A DNA stretch of 64,000 nt. It comes from RGIG3701 sp031553595. Lineage in GTDB: Bacteria; Planctomycetota; Planctomycetia; Pirellulales; Thermoguttaceae. The stretch is taken from NCBI GenBank assembly GCA_031553595.1, contig JAVBLI010000007.1:121147-185146 (forward strand), in the 5' to 3' direction. Position 1 is the first letter of the stretch, and every line of letters starts with the position of its first letter. The position numbers and the translations under genes were made by a program. Below, piece after piece: positions 1 to 8,664 of this stretch. The notes under the pieces were generated by a model. That model worked only from the letters and a program-made list of their open reading frames with translations. It did not search any database and was not told the origin of the DNA.

Positions 1-293
1 GTGACGGCCAGCACCTGCGGATTATTCATCAGCCGGGCGTAGCGCTTCGTCGTCCACTGCCAGCGGTGCGTGTCCTGCGGCGTTTGCACGGCCGAATATA
101 CCGCGGATTGCGAAGATTCCGCATCCCCTGCCGCGTCGCCTTCCGCAGCGTTTACCGCCTCGGCCTGCGCCAGCGCCGGCGTTTTTTCATGCACCTTCTC
201 CAGCAGCGACCGCACAACCATCATCCCCAGCGGCGCGTAAAAAAACAGGAAAACAAGCAGCGTAACGATCAGCGGAAAACGGCTCGGCCTCAT
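1..293 (-). CDS. potC: Spermidine/putrescine-type ABC permease PotC, N-terminal part (runs off window)
   Basis: Only the first 97 codons are inside the window. The ATG at 293-291 overlaps the stop of the preceding permease gene as ATGA, the usual arrangement for translationally coupled transporter genes. The translated start shows a short basic N-terminus, one membrane helix (about residues 8-28), an unusually long Ala/Glu/Ser-rich periplasmic stretch (about 35-75), and then WTTKRYARLMNN, which resembles the segment before the second helix in PotC-type permeases. PotC is the second inner-membrane subunit of the polyamine importer. The assignment rests mainly on gene order (potA-potB-potC) plus the first helix. 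It could equally serve a related substrate such as another polycation or an opine. Confidence 0.75.
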   Translation of the reverse strand, partial: MRPSRFPLIVTLLVFLFFYAPLGMMVVRSLLEKVHEKTPALAQAEAVNAAEGDAAGDAESSQSAVYSAVQTPQDTHRWQWTTKRYARLMNNPQVLAV

Positions 294-1198
294 GCCCCAC
301 CTCCTTCCTTGCGATTTTTCATCACGCGCAGCACCCGGAAAACAGCCCACGCCAAAATCATCCCCAGCAACAATAAACCGCTCAGCGCCGCCGCTTCCGG
401 CATGTTCCGGTCCGTCAGCGCCCGCTGGATGATGATGTTCGAAATAATCGTCGTGGAATAATTACCCACCAGATCCGGGATGATGTAACACCCCATCACG
501 GGCACGAAAACCAGCATCGCCGCCGCCACGATTCCCCCGGAAATGCCGGGCAGAAAAACCCGCACCAGGCTCTGCATCCGGGACGCCCCCAGGTCGCGTG
601 CGGACTCCAGCAGCGTGAAGTCAAATTTTTCGATTGCCGCGTAAAGCGGAAGAATCGCGAAAGGCAAAAAAACGTAAACCATCAGCAAAATCACCGCCCC
701 GGCATTATTTAAAAGGTAATCCGCCTCGCCGATAATGCCCAGCCACAGCAGCGTCTGCCGCAGGACACCGTCCGGATGCAGGACGACTCGCCAGGCGCTG
801 ACGTGCACCAGCATGTTCGTCCAGAACGGAATCATGATCAGCAGGATCAGGAACCCACGGATTTTGGTGTTCGCCCGCGCAATGAGGTACGCCACGGGCA
901 TGCCGATGAGGATGGTCAAAACGGTGGTGATGGACGAGTAAAACAGCGTGCGTTTAATGATGGGCCAGTGCAGCGTCTCCCACGCGGCGCTGATATTCCG
1001 GATGGCGTCCAGCGACCACCCGTCACCCGTCCGCTGGCGGAACGCCGTCAGCAGGATGACGATCATCGGGATGCCCACCAGCAGGATGAGCATTCCCAGC
1101 GACGGAAGCGTCAGCAGCCATTCCCCCAGCCGCCGACGGACGTTCACCGCGTGCACCACCGCAGCGGCTTCCTCATTTCGCGGCACGCCGTGCTTCAT
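290..1198 (-). CDS. potB: Spermidine/putrescine-type ABC transporter permease PotB
   Basis: Inner-membrane permease subunit that, with PotC and the ATPase PotA, imports polyamines or a similar small cation. The protein has about 302 residues with six predicted membrane helices. The EAA-type loop that contacts the ATPase is visible as ESARDLGASRMQSLVRVFLPG. The start is placed at ATG 1198 because it overlaps the potA stop as ATGA. The longer open frame upstream reads through potA in another frame and is Gly/Arg-rich noise. A second ATGA overlap joins it to potC, so the three genes form one coupled minus-strand operon. Substrate specificity cannot be read from the permease alone. Confidence 0.88.
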   Translation of the reverse strand: MKHGVPRNEEAAAVVHAVNVRRRLGEWLLTLPSLGMLILLVGIPMIVILLTAFRQRTGDGWSLDAIRNISAAWETLHWPIIKRTLFYSSITTVLTILIGMPVAYLIARANTKIRGFLILLIMIPFWTNMLVHVSAWRVVLHPDGVLRQTLLWLGIIGEADYLLNNAGAVILLMVYVFLPFAILPLYAAIEKFDFTLLESARDLGASRMQSLVRVFLPGISGGIVAAAMLVFVPVMGCYIIPDLVGNYSTTIISNIIIQRALTDRNMPEAAALSGLLLLGMILAWAVFRVLRVMKNRKEGGGA

Positions 1199-2418
1199 AC
1201 GCCCACCTCTTCCTCTTCCGTGAAGAGCTCCGCCCCGACCACCTCGCCCACCGAGTCGTCCATGGGCAGAATCTGACAGTCGTTCACATGCCAAAGCATC
1301 TGCACCGGCGAACCCAGCCGCATGTCCGGGTTTCCATGCCGGGAATGAAGCGGCTGCGTTACCATCATGGAATACTCCTCCACGTCCACCATGAACCGCG
1401 ACTCGGCCCCGTAATAAATCTCGCGCTCCAGCACGCCGAACATGATGTTCTGGAAAATCTCGGCGTTAAATCCCGGCACCGTGTCCGTGGACGTCCGTGT
1501 GCGAATCAGAAATTTTTCCGGCCGAATACATAGCAGCACCTTATCCCCGACCCGGGGCATCTTCCCGCCGAACGCCTTCTGCAAATTCCCGTTCAGCGGT
1601 TTCGGCACGATGAAATCCACGTTCGAGTTCTCGGCCGTCTCCTCCAGACGCACCGCAAACGTCTTTTCCGAGTCATCCCGCGCGATTTCCGCCTCAAAAA
1701 AGTTCATCCGCCCCACAAAAGACGCCACGAATCGGCTCGCCGGGTTCTCATAAATCCCGTCCGGCGACCCAATCTGCTCAATTTTTCCGCTGTGCATGAC
1801 CGCGATGGTGTCTGAAATGCCCAGGGCCTCCTCCTGATCATGCGTGACATACAAAAACGTAATCCCCACCTCGTCATGAATCCAGTCCAGCTCCGCCAGC
1901 ATCCGCTGACGCAATTTCAGATCCAGCGCCGCCAGCGGCTCATCCAGCAACAGCACCTGGGGCCGATTAATCAGCGCACGCCCGATCGCCACCCGCTGAC
2001 GCTGCCCGCCCGACAATTTCCCCGGCTTCTTCCCCGCATGATCCACCAGCTCGATCATGTCCAGAATTTTGTCCACTTCCTTCCCAATTTCCGCTTTCGG
2101 CGCGCCCTTCACCCGCAGCGGAAACGCGATATTCTCGAAAACCGAAAGATGTGGAAACAGCGCGTACTGCTGAAAAACCGTGTGCACCGGGCGCTTTTCC
2201 GGCGGAAGGGAAGTAATGTCCTGGCCGTTAATGAAAATCCGCCCCGCGTCCGGCATCTCGAAACCGGCACACAGACGCAAAAGCGTGGTTTTTCCACAGC
2301 CGCTGGGGCCCAAAAGCGCAAAAACCTCGCCTTTTTTCACCGTCAGCGAGACGCCGTCCACCGCGCGGACAGCGCCGAAGGTTTTTACCACGTTTTCAAA
2401 CCGCAAAAAATCTTCCAT
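1195..2418 (-). CDS. potA: Spermidine/putrescine-type ABC transporter ATP-binding protein PotA
   Basis: Cytoplasmic ATPase of the polyamine-type importer, about 407 residues. Walker A GPSGCGKTT, the Q-loop (FQQYALFP), the signature LSGGQRQRVAIGRAL, Walker B LLLDEPLAALD and the switch His (VTHDQEEAL) are all intact. The C-terminal 150 residues form the TOBE/regulatory domain typical of PotA/FbpC/MalK-type ATPases. ATG 2418 is chosen because MEDFLRFENV begins exactly where the family begins. The longer open frame adds about 74 unrelated residues. It is the first gene of the potABC operon. No solute-binding protein gene is visible, so potD probably lies beyond the left edge after potC. Confidence 0.9.
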   Translation of the reverse strand: MEDFLRFENVVKTFGAVRAVDGVSLTVKKGEVFALLGPSGCGKTTLLRLCAGFEMPDAGRIFINGQDITSLPPEKRPVHTVFQQYALFPHLSVFENIAFPLRVKGAPKAEIGKEVDKILDMIELVDHAGKKPGKLSGGQRQRVAIGRALINRPQVLLLDEPLAALDLKLRQRMLAELDWIHDEVGITFLYVTHDQEEALGISDTIAVMHSGKIEQIGSPDGIYENPASRFVASFVGRMNFFEAEIARDDSEKTFAVRLEETAENSNVDFIVPKPLNGNLQKAFGGKMPRVGDKVLLCIRPEKFLIRTRTSTDTVPGFNAEIFQNIMFGVLEREIYYGAESRFMVDVEEYSMMVTQPLHSRHGNPDMRLGSPVQMLWHVNDCQILPMDDSVGEVVGAELFTEEEEVGV

Positions 2419-2968
2419 CCAACAAAAGCCTTTCAGAACACAGCACGGCTTTCCGGAAATCCAAGGGACAGACTCACCTCCGCCGATTTTCCCACCCGGC
2501 AAAAGAAATTCGCACAATTTCGTTGCCACGATGATAAAATCTCTCTGTATCCGCCGAATTTCGTTCGTAGAAATGAATGCGCAATTCAGCGGCATTATGT
2601 CCCGGCATCCACTCGCCATACGGATCCACCGCCGGCGCACCGAAACATCAAAACGGGTTTTCGTCCCTCTTACAGGTACAGAATTTCTTTAGAAATAAGA
2701 AAAAACCATGTCACCCCACATCCAGAAAGCTGAAAGAGGCGAGACGTTCATTTCTAAATACGAAAAACTGAACCGGATTCCGTGCAAAAGGATTATCAAT
2801 TATAAAATCAAGTAACACCTGATCACCAGATTCCCACCACCTTGCGGCAACGGGAAAAACCCAGCAGTCCCCCTTTCTTAAAACAAGGAAATGACAACAT
2901 CCGTCCACTTTCATGGATGACAATATGCAGACAATTATAACAGTTTTACAGAAAAATGCAAGTACCCG
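2419..2968. other. Intergenic region upstream of potA
   Basis: About 550 bases with no gene that can be supported. It should contain the potA promoter, but no convincing -35/-10 pair stands out. A short hairpin lies near 2685-2700 (TTTCTTTAGAAATAAGAAA). A minus-strand open frame at 2711-3082 has no ribosome binding site, and its first codons lie inside repeat copy 1, so it is not annotated as a gene. Confidence 0.5.
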
Positions 2969-3080
2969 CAAGAAACAGCGGCCGGGAATGGAGCGAAGCG
3001 CAATGGCCGGATAGAATCGCCGGAATTTTTTCCACTTCGATCCTGTCATTGCGCTGCGCTTCATTCCCGGCTGCTGTTTC
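2969..3080. repeat. Palindromic interspersed repeat copy 1 (subfamily A, loop forward)
   Basis: The arms CAAGAAACAGCGGCCGGGA and TTCCCGGCTGCTGTTTC bracket inner arms with AATGGCCGGATAGAA / TTCGATCCTGTCATTG. The loop reads ATCGCCGGAA then TTCCACTT on the plus strand, defined here as forward. It starts 11 bases past the stop of the minus-strand GH43 gene. It belongs to the 13-copy family described under findings. Confidence 0.92.
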
Positions 3081-3091
3081 ACAGCGCCGCC

Positions 3092-4705
3092 TCACTCACC
3101 TTTCGAAATCCGATAATAATCAAAATCCGCGTATCCGCCGGTCCTTTTTGTCGCGAAGTGGAACAGGCCGAAACGGTAACCCATGAAGTGCGGCAGGGTG
3201 TACTCCATTTTGAGCGTGCGGCCGACCTGCGTCCATTCTTCGCCGTTCGTGCTGTAAAAGAAATTCGCCTCGTCTTTGAGGTCACGGAAATCGCATTCGA
3301 TTTTCAGGTACACGCGGTCGCCGTCCTGCAGTGGCTCTTTCATCACTTCAAGGCCGGCAATTTCCATCTCAACGAACATTCTCCCATTGGATATTACCAC
3401 GCCCACGCAGCCGTATTTTTTCTGAAACGCCGCAAGCCCCGCATAGTCGCCGTCTTTCATGCCGCTGACATCCACACACGTTTCGGCGGTGCAAGTCGGG
3501 CCGAAAGTCCGCTGCGTGAGCATGTTCCGCGCATCCGGCAGGTTTTTGTCCACTCGCCCGGCCGTCAGCCGCAGCCACCCGGGACGCTCGGTCAGCGACC
3601 AAAACCGGTTATCCGGGTTATGATTCCACTGCCACGCCGGCGGAAACGCCTCGCGGAGGTAGCGGTTTTCCTCTTTCGGCAGGGATGCCAACTTTTCAAG
3701 AATCGCGGCGTCCCGGTCGAATTCGTCGGACGCCACGATATTCGCCAGGCCGTCGCCTTCGCGCGGAATGTCGAGCGTCGTCGGCACTTTGCCGTCCGTG
3801 CCCAGCACGGGCCAGCCGTCTTCCCACGTGACGGGGATGATGAACGGAATGCGGCCCACGGCCCCGGCGTCCTGGAACATATACGCGTACCACTTGCCAT
3901 CCGGCGTGTCGATCAGGCTGCCTTGCGCGATGCCGCTGTCTTTGAGAATCACCCGGCCCTCATACGGCCCCGTTATCTTGTCCGCCCGGAAAATCAGCTC
4001 CATTCGCATGTCGCCCTTCGGCCAGGAAATGACGCAGACGTAATATTTGCCGTCGTGTTTGAACATTTGCGAGCCTTCGCCGCGCAGACCGGGCAGACCG
4101 CCGGCGACGCGCTCGGTGTTGCGGATGACGATTTCGTCGAACCCGCCGGGCTTCAGGCCCGTGAGGTCTTTTTCCAGCTCCACCAGCCGCAGGTTACCGA
4201 CGCCCGTGAGCATGTAAACCCGGCCATCATCGTCGAAAAACAGCGTGTGGTCGTGCAGCATCGGCTTAAAACTCACCTCCCGCCACGGCTCGTTGACGAT
4301 ATCCCGCGTGGAGTAAATGTGCGTTTTGCCCGTCGTGCCGGCGAAGGTCGAGAGATAAAACACGCCGTCGTGATGGCGGAAACTGCTGGCCCACGTCCCG
4401 GCGCCGTACGCGTTTTTGCCGTTTCGCAGGGCCAGCGCGTCGATGTCCTCAAGAATGTCATAAGTGTAACTGACGGTCTCCCAGTCCACGAGATTTTTGG
4501 ATTTCATGACCGGCACGCCCGGCGCCATGTGCATCGTCGTGCTGCTCATGTAATACGTGTCGCTCACGCGGACGATCGCGATGTCCGGCACGTCGGCCCA
4601 GATAATTGGGTTCGTCGCCGGGGTCTCGGCCGCGGAAACCAGGCGGAAATTGGCCGTGAGAAGAACGGCAAACACCGTGATGGCAAGAATGGCAGGATTT
4701 TTCAT
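3092..4705 (-). CDS. Secreted glycoside hydrolase family 43 protein (beta-xylosidase/arabinofuranosidase type)
   Basis: Probable exported glycosidase acting on xylan- or arabinan-derived oligosaccharides. The 537-residue protein begins with a signal peptide (cleavage near SAAE, residue 25). A five-bladed GH43 domain follows (about 33-320). The expected catalytic base is Asp41 in WADVPDIAIVRV, the pKa-modulating Asp is in HDHTLFFDDDG, and the general acid Glu is in LRGEGSQMF. The C-terminal half (about 355-537) is a concanavalin-like beta-sandwich of the type attached to many GH43 beta-xylosidases. A good ribosome binding site (AAAAGGAGCG) precedes the ATG. It stands alone, flanked by a palindromic repeat downstream and a MITE-like element upstream. 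Substrate within the family cannot be fixed from sequence alone. Confidence 0.88.
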   Translation of the reverse strand: MKNPAILAITVFAVLLTANFRLVSAAETPATNPIIWADVPDIAIVRVSDTYYMSSTTMHMAPGVPVMKSKNLVDWETVSYTYDILEDIDALALRNGKNAYGAGTWASSFRHHDGVFYLSTFAGTTGKTHIYSTRDIVNEPWREVSFKPMLHDHTLFFDDDGRVYMLTGVGNLRLVELEKDLTGLKPGGFDEIVIRNTERVAGGLPGLRGEGSQMFKHDGKYYVCVISWPKGDMRMELIFRADKITGPYEGRVILKDSGIAQGSLIDTPDGKWYAYMFQDAGAVGRIPFIIPVTWEDGWPVLGTDGKVPTTLDIPREGDGLANIVASDEFDRDAAILEKLASLPKEENRYLREAFPPAWQWNHNPDNRFWSLTERPGWLRLTAGRVDKNLPDARNMLTQRTFGPTCTAETCVDVSGMKDGDYAGLAAFQKKYGCVGVVISNGRMFVEMEIAGLEVMKEPLQDGDRVYLKIECDFRDLKDEANFFYSTNGEEWTQVGRTLKMEYTLPHFMGYRFGLFHFATKRTGGYADFDYYRISKGE

Positions 4706-4846
4706 GGATCGCTCCTTTTCGCTGATGGCATTTTTGTCCGTGGGCGGAAGGCCCGCGTGTCATTTTTATATTTTAAATGACCTTCGACAAAAAGCAAGAG
4801 GCGATGCGCAATCCTGATATTTTTTTGCGCTATTTTGAGTGGTCGC

Positions 4847-5031
4847 TAGAGCACATTCAAAATCAATGTAAACACTGGCGTGTTGCTATCCTGCGGAGCC
4901 GCAATCGTAAGATTGCTGGAGAGACGCTGGAAATTTGGGGGGGGGACTTTTCGCTGATGGAAAATCCATTCCGCAATCTTACGATTGTGGCTCTGCCATT
5001 TCATGTTTACACTGATTTTGGATCTGCTCTA
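4847..5031. mobile_element. MITE-like 185-bp inverted-repeat element
   Basis: The ends begin TAGAGCACATTCAAAATCA and, on the opposite strand, TAGAGCAGATCCAAAATCA, continuing with a shared TGTAAACA (about 24 of 27 positions identical). A second internal inverted pair, centred on CAATCGTAAGATTGC, lies at about 4900-4920 and 4990-5010. A run of nine G at 4937-4945 sits in the middle. There is no coding capacity. The TA at each tip could be a TA target duplication as seen for mariner/IS630-type MITEs, which is inference. Its right tip touches palindromic repeat copy 2. Confidence 0.75.
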
Positions 5032-5150
5032 AACAGCAGCCGGGAGCGGAGCGGAACGTAGTGAAGCGCAGAGACCGGATAGAAGTGGGAAAAAATCGGC
5101 CACTCTATCCGGTCTCTGCGCTGACGCTTCGCTCCCAGCTGCTGTTTCTT
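5031..5150. repeat. Palindromic interspersed repeat copy 2 (subfamily B, loop reverse)
   Basis: Starts AAACAGCAGCCGGGAGCGGA and ends CTCCCAGCTGCTGTTTCTT, with inner boxes GCAGAGACCGGATAG / CTATCCGGTCTCTGC (subfamily B). The loop GAAGTGGGAAAAAATCGG reads in the opposite sense to copy 1. It lies 8 bases beyond the pyrG stop codon and directly abuts the MITE-like element. Confidence 0.92.
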
Positions 5151-5158
5151 GCGCCGTC

Positions 5159-6775
5159 TTACGATTGCGATTCCGTGACCGCAGCCTGAATGAAATCGTG
5201 AAACAGCGGATGCGCCTTCACCGGACGGCTACGAAATTCGGGGTGGGCCTGCGTGGCCACGAACCACGGGTGATCGGCCAGTTCGATCATCTCCACCAGT
5301 TCGCTGTCCGGATTTTTTCCGGAAATGACCAGGCCGTTTTTGACCAGCGTGGGAGCGAACGCCGGGTTCACTTCATAACGGTGGCGGTGGCGCTCACGAA
5401 CCATTTCGTTTCCGTAAGCGGCTCGCGCCCGGGTGCCTTCTTTCAGCCAGCACGCATACGCGCCCAGACGCATCGAACCGCCGCGCTGGACGACTTTATA
5501 CTGCGCGTCCATCATCGCCACGACCGCGTTTTTCATGTCTTCCCTGCCCGACTCCATGCACTCCATGCTCGCGGCGTCTTTCAGCCCGCACACATTCCGC
5601 GCGAACTCCGTCACCGCACACTGAAGCCCCAGGCAGATGCCCAAAAATGGCACTTTATTTTCCCGCGCCCAGCGGATGGCGTCAATTTTTCCCTGGATGC
5701 CGCGTGCCCCGAAACCACCCGGCACCAGCACGCCCTGCGCGCCGGCGAGCATTTTTTCCGCGCCGTTTTTCTCCACATCCTCGGCCTCCACCCGCACCAG
5801 CTCCACCTCCACGTGATTCGCGATTCCCGCATGCGTCAGCGCTTCATAAATGGATTTATACGAGTCCGTGTGCGTGATGTATTTCCCCACGACCGCGATC
5901 TTCACCCGGCCCTGCGGCGTCAGCACGCGCTGGAGCATTTCATTCCACGGCGCAAGATTCGCCTCCCCGGCCTGGATGCCCAGCCGCTCCAGAATAATCG
6001 CGTCCGCACGCTCTTCCATGAGCATCACCGGCACCTGATAAATCGAAAATTCCACGTCCTGCTCTTCAATCACGTTTTCCGGCCGCACATTACAGAACAT
6101 CGCGATTTTCCGGCGATTATCGGCGCTGATGGCCTGCGTCGTGCGGCAAATAAGCATGTCGGGCTGAACGCCGATTTCGCGCAGCTTCTGGACGCTGTGC
6201 TGCGTGGGTTTCGTTTTCACCTCGCCGCTGGCCCGCAGATACGGAATGAGTGTCATGTGAATAAACACCACATCTTCGCGCGGCCGCTCCAACTGAAATT
6301 GCCGCATGGCCTCCAGAAACGGAGCGCCTTCGATATCCCCCACCGTGCCGCCGAGTTCGATCATGATGACGTCCACCTCCGGACTTTCGAGCTTCAGCCA
6401 GCGCTCTTTGATCGCCGCCGTGATGTGCGGCACGACCTGCACCGTGGCCCCGTCATAATCCCCGCGGCGCTCTTTCTCCAGCACATCCAGATAAATCGCC
6501 CCGGACGAAACGCTGTTACACTTGTGCATGGGTTGATCGACGAAACGCTCGTAATGCCCCAGGTCCAGGTCCGTCTCCGCGCCGTCATCCGTCACGAAAA
6601 CCTCGCCGTGTTCGAACGGGTTCATCGTGCCCGGGTCCACGTTTAGGTATGGATCCATTTTCAGCATTTCCACCCGCAGCCCCCGGCTTTTCAGCAGCAG
6701 CCCGATGCTGGCGGACGTCAGCCCTTTTCCGAGAGATGAAACCACGCCGCCGGTAATGAAAACGAATTTACTCAT
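5159..6775 (-). CDS. pyrG: CTP synthase
   Basis: Cytosolic enzyme that aminates UTP to CTP with glutamine and ATP, the last step of de novo CTP synthesis. The 538 residues match the usual 535-550. The N-terminal synthetase domain opens with FVFITGGVVSSLGKG and contains DPYLNVDPGTMNP and DDGAETDLDLGHYERF. The C-terminal class I glutamine amidotransferase domain has the GICLGLQ nucleophile-elbow Cys and the HPEF His-Glu pair. ATG 6775 is chosen because MSKFVF is the canonical start and a GGGGGG ribosome binding site lies 5-10 bases upstream. The 23-residue N-terminal extension possible in the open frame is not family-like. The gene is monocistronic, with repeat copy 2 right after its stop. Confidence 0.97.
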   Translation of the reverse strand: MSKFVFITGGVVSSLGKGLTSASIGLLLKSRGLRVEMLKMDPYLNVDPGTMNPFEHGEVFVTDDGAETDLDLGHYERFVDQPMHKCNSVSSGAIYLDVLEKERRGDYDGATVQVVPHITAAIKERWLKLESPEVDVIMIELGGTVGDIEGAPFLEAMRQFQLERPREDVVFIHMTLIPYLRASGEVKTKPTQHSVQKLREIGVQPDMLICRTTQAISADNRRKIAMFCNVRPENVIEEQDVEFSIYQVPVMLMEERADAIILERLGIQAGEANLAPWNEMLQRVLTPQGRVKIAVVGKYITHTDSYKSIYEALTHAGIANHVEVELVRVEAEDVEKNGAEKMLAGAQGVLVPGGFGARGIQGKIDAIRWARENKVPFLGICLGLQCAVTEFARNVCGLKDAASMECMESGREDMKNAVVAMMDAQYKVVQRGGSMRLGAYACWLKEGTRARAAYGNEMVRERHRHRYEVNPAFAPTLVKNGLVISGKNPDSELVEMIELADHPWFVATQAHPEFRSRPVKAHPLFHDFIQAAVTESQS

Positions 6776-6856
6776 GTTACCCCCCTGATTATTCATGTTA
6801 TGGATTTCAGAAAATACTGACCCGTATTTTACACCGACACGCAAAAGATGTAAAGG

Positions 6857-6972
6857 GGAATGGTTAATTGTTAATGGTTAATGGTGAATGAAGTGAAGTT
6901 CTACTATTGCAGACAGAAGTTCGCTTGCGCTATTAACCATTTACCATTTACCATTAACAATTAACCATTCCT
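6857..6972. repeat. AT-rich low-complexity palindrome between divergent pyrG and gcvPB
   Basis: The left arm (about 6857-6892) is a cytosine-free stretch, GAATGGTTAATTGTTAATGG and onward. The right arm (about 6931-6972) is nearly its exact reverse complement. The spacer contains CGCTTGCGC. It resembles the palindrome at 51324-51409 in design (no C in one arm, GCGCAAGCG in the loop) but not in sequence. Function unknown. It lies in the shared upstream region of two divergent genes and could affect both. Confidence 0.8.
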
Positions 6973-7026
6973 CCATCCCCTTCCATTCCCTCCTTTTTTC
7001 CATTAAAATAAATAATGAATCTATTT

Positions 7027-7063
7027 CCCTAACCCCAATCCACTAACCCCAACCCCCAATCCC
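7027..7063 (-). other. G-rich (minus strand) tract with G-quadruplex potential abutting the gcvPB start
   Basis: The plus strand reads as C-tracts (CCCTAACCCCAATCC and similar) without any G up to the ATG. The minus strand therefore has five runs of three or more G separated mostly by 2-4 bases, with one spacer of 10. No Shine-Dalgarno sequence precedes the gcvPB ATG, so this C-rich leader replaces the usual ribosome binding region. Quadruplex formation is a prediction only. Confidence 0.5.
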
Positions 7064-8500
7064 ATGCAACTGCTTTTCGAAAAATCCGTCGCCGGGCGGC
7101 GGTGCGCGACGCTTCCGAATTCCACGATTCCGGTTTACACGCCGGACAAAAAATACTGCCGGGACGCGGTGTTAAATCTGCCGGAAACGGCGGAAATCGA
7201 TCTCGTCCGCCATTACACGGCACTCAGCCGCCGGGCGTACGGCGTGGATAACGGCTTTTATCCGCTGGGTTCCTGCACGATGAAGTATAACCCGAAAGTG
7301 AATGAAGATGTGGCCGCCCTGCCCGGCTTCACGGGCATGCACCCCCGGCAGCCGGAACACACCGCGCAGGGTGCGCTGCGGGTGATGAAACTACTCAGCG
7401 ATTCGCTGGCGGAAATCACGGGGATGGATGCCGTCACGCTCCAGCCCGCGGCGGGTGCCCACGGCGAGTACACCGGCCTGATGCTCATCCGCGCATACCA
7501 TCTTTCGCGGGGGGACTGGAAGCGTACGAAAGTAATCGTCCCCGACTCCGCGCACGGTACGAACCCCGCCACGGCGACGATGGCCGGCATGCAGACGGTG
7601 AATATTCCGTCCCGCGAGGATAATTCCGTGGACCTGGACGCCCTGCGTGCGGCGGTCGGCGAAGACACTGCGGCCCTCATGCTCACGAATCCCACCACGC
7701 TGGGGCTTTTCGAGAAAAACATCATGGAAATCGCGGAAATCGTGCATGAAGCCGGCGGGCTGCTGTATTACGACGGCGCGAATCTGAACGCCGTCATGGG
7801 AATCGTGCGGCCCGGAGACACGGGATTTGACGTGGTGCACCTGAACCTGCACAAAACGTTTTCCACGCCGCATGGCGGTGGTGGTCCCGGTGCCGGCCCC
7901 GTGGGGTGTAAAGCCGCCTTGGCGCCGTTCCTGCCCGGCCCGGTGGTGTCCGAAAAGCCGGACGGCACGCTCTTTTTCGAAACTCCGCCCGCGACGATCG
8001 GCAAAGTGAAAGCCTTTTACGGCAATTTCGGCGTATACCTTCGTGCACTCACGTACATCCTCACCCTCGGCCGCGACGGACTGAAAGACGCCTCCGAAAA
8101 CGCCGTCCTGAACGCGAATTACATGATGAAATCCCTGGAAGACCTCTTCCCCGTGGTGTGCCCCGGCGGCGTGTGCATGCACGAATTCGTCATGAGTCTG
8201 GCGAACCTCAAAAAAGAGACCGGCGTCTCGGCGATGGACGTGGCGAAGTCCCTGATCGACCACGGGATTCACCCGCCGACGATGTATTTTCCGCTGACCG
8301 TGCCGGAGGCGCTGATGTTCGAGCCGACGGAAACGGAGAGCCGCGAAACGCTGGATAACGCCATCCGTGTCATGCGGATGCTGCACGCGCAAGCATACAC
8401 GGACCCGGACACGCTGCACGCCGCCCCGCAGCACGCGCAGATCGGCCGGCCGGATGATGTAAAAGCCGCCCGGGCCCCGGTGGTGAAGTGGGGAGAATGA
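7064..8500 (+). CDS. gcvPB: Glycine dehydrogenase (decarboxylating) subunit 2
   Basis: PLP-dependent P-protein subunit of the glycine cleavage system, which decarboxylates glycine and passes the aminomethyl group to the H-protein lipoyl arm. The protein has 478 residues, usual for the split two-subunit form. The PLP-binding lysine is Lys264 in HLNLHKTFSTPHGGGGPG, and GVDNGFYPLGSCTMKYNPK is the N-terminal family signature. The partner GcvPA and the gcvT/gcvH genes are not in the window, so the system is probably dispersed or lies elsewhere. ATG 7064 starts the family-typical MQLLFEKS. There is no visible ribosome binding site, only a C-rich tract. A palindromic repeat begins 6 bases after the stop. 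Confidence 0.95.
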   Translation: MQLLFEKSVAGRRCATLPNSTIPVYTPDKKYCRDAVLNLPETAEIDLVRHYTALSRRAYGVDNGFYPLGSCTMKYNPKVNEDVAALPGFTGMHPRQPEHTAQGALRVMKLLSDSLAEITGMDAVTLQPAAGAHGEYTGLMLIRAYHLSRGDWKRTKVIVPDSAHGTNPATATMAGMQTVNIPSREDNSVDLDALRAAVGEDTAALMLTNPTTLGLFEKNIMEIAEIVHEAGGLLYYDGANLNAVMGIVRPGDTGFDVVHLNLHKTFSTPHGGGGPGAGPVGCKAALAPFLPGPVVSEKPDGTLFFETPPATIGKVKAFYGNFGVYLRALTYILTLGRDGLKDASENAVLNANYMMKSLEDLFPVVCPGGVCMHEFVMSLANLKKETGVSAMDVAKSLIDHGIHPPTMYFPLTVPEALMFEPTETESRETLDNAIRVMRMLHAQAYTDPDTLHAAPQHAQIGRPDDVKAARAPVVKWGE

Positions 8501-8506
8501 GCCCGA

Positions 8507-8614
8507 AAAACAACAGCCGGGAATGAAGCGCAGCGCAATGACCGGATTGAATCGCCGGATTTTCCCACTTCAATCCGGTCTCTGCGCTAACGTTCCGCTC
8601 CCGGCTACTGTTCA
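8507..8614. repeat. Palindromic interspersed repeat copy 3 (A/B chimera, loop forward)
   Basis: The left arm carries the subfamily A box (GGGAATGAAGCG ... CAATGACCGGATTG). The right arm carries the subfamily B box (CAATCCGGTCTCTGCG ... GTTCCGCTCCCGGC). The hairpin is therefore mismatched over both boxes. It lies between gcvPB and the HIT gene, 6 bases past the gcvPB stop. Confidence 0.88.
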
Positions 8615-8664
8615 TGTGTCCGGCCATATAAAAAATCAAAACGAAAAATACCAGGAGTACCTCC

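Noticed and set aside
2711..3082. 123-residue minus-strand open frame upstream of potA
   Set aside because: Its start codon and first 25-35 codons are repeat copy 1, there is no ribosome binding site, and the product has no recognisable features.
3158..4780. 540-residue open frame antisense to the GH43 gene, and similar long antisense frames over pyrG, rnr, the kinase-DUF805 gene and others
   Set aside because: High GC and codon bias create long shadow frames. They are His/Arg/Pro-rich, lack domains and mirror well-supported genes.
4777..5061. 94-residue plus-strand open frame
   Set aside because: It runs across the MITE-like inverted repeat into palindromic repeat copy 2. It has no ribosome binding site, and the sequence is explained by the inverted repeats.
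6776..7063. Glycine riboswitch upstream of gcvPB
   Set aside because: No tandem aptamer-like motifs. The region is occupied by the AT palindrome and the C-rich tract.
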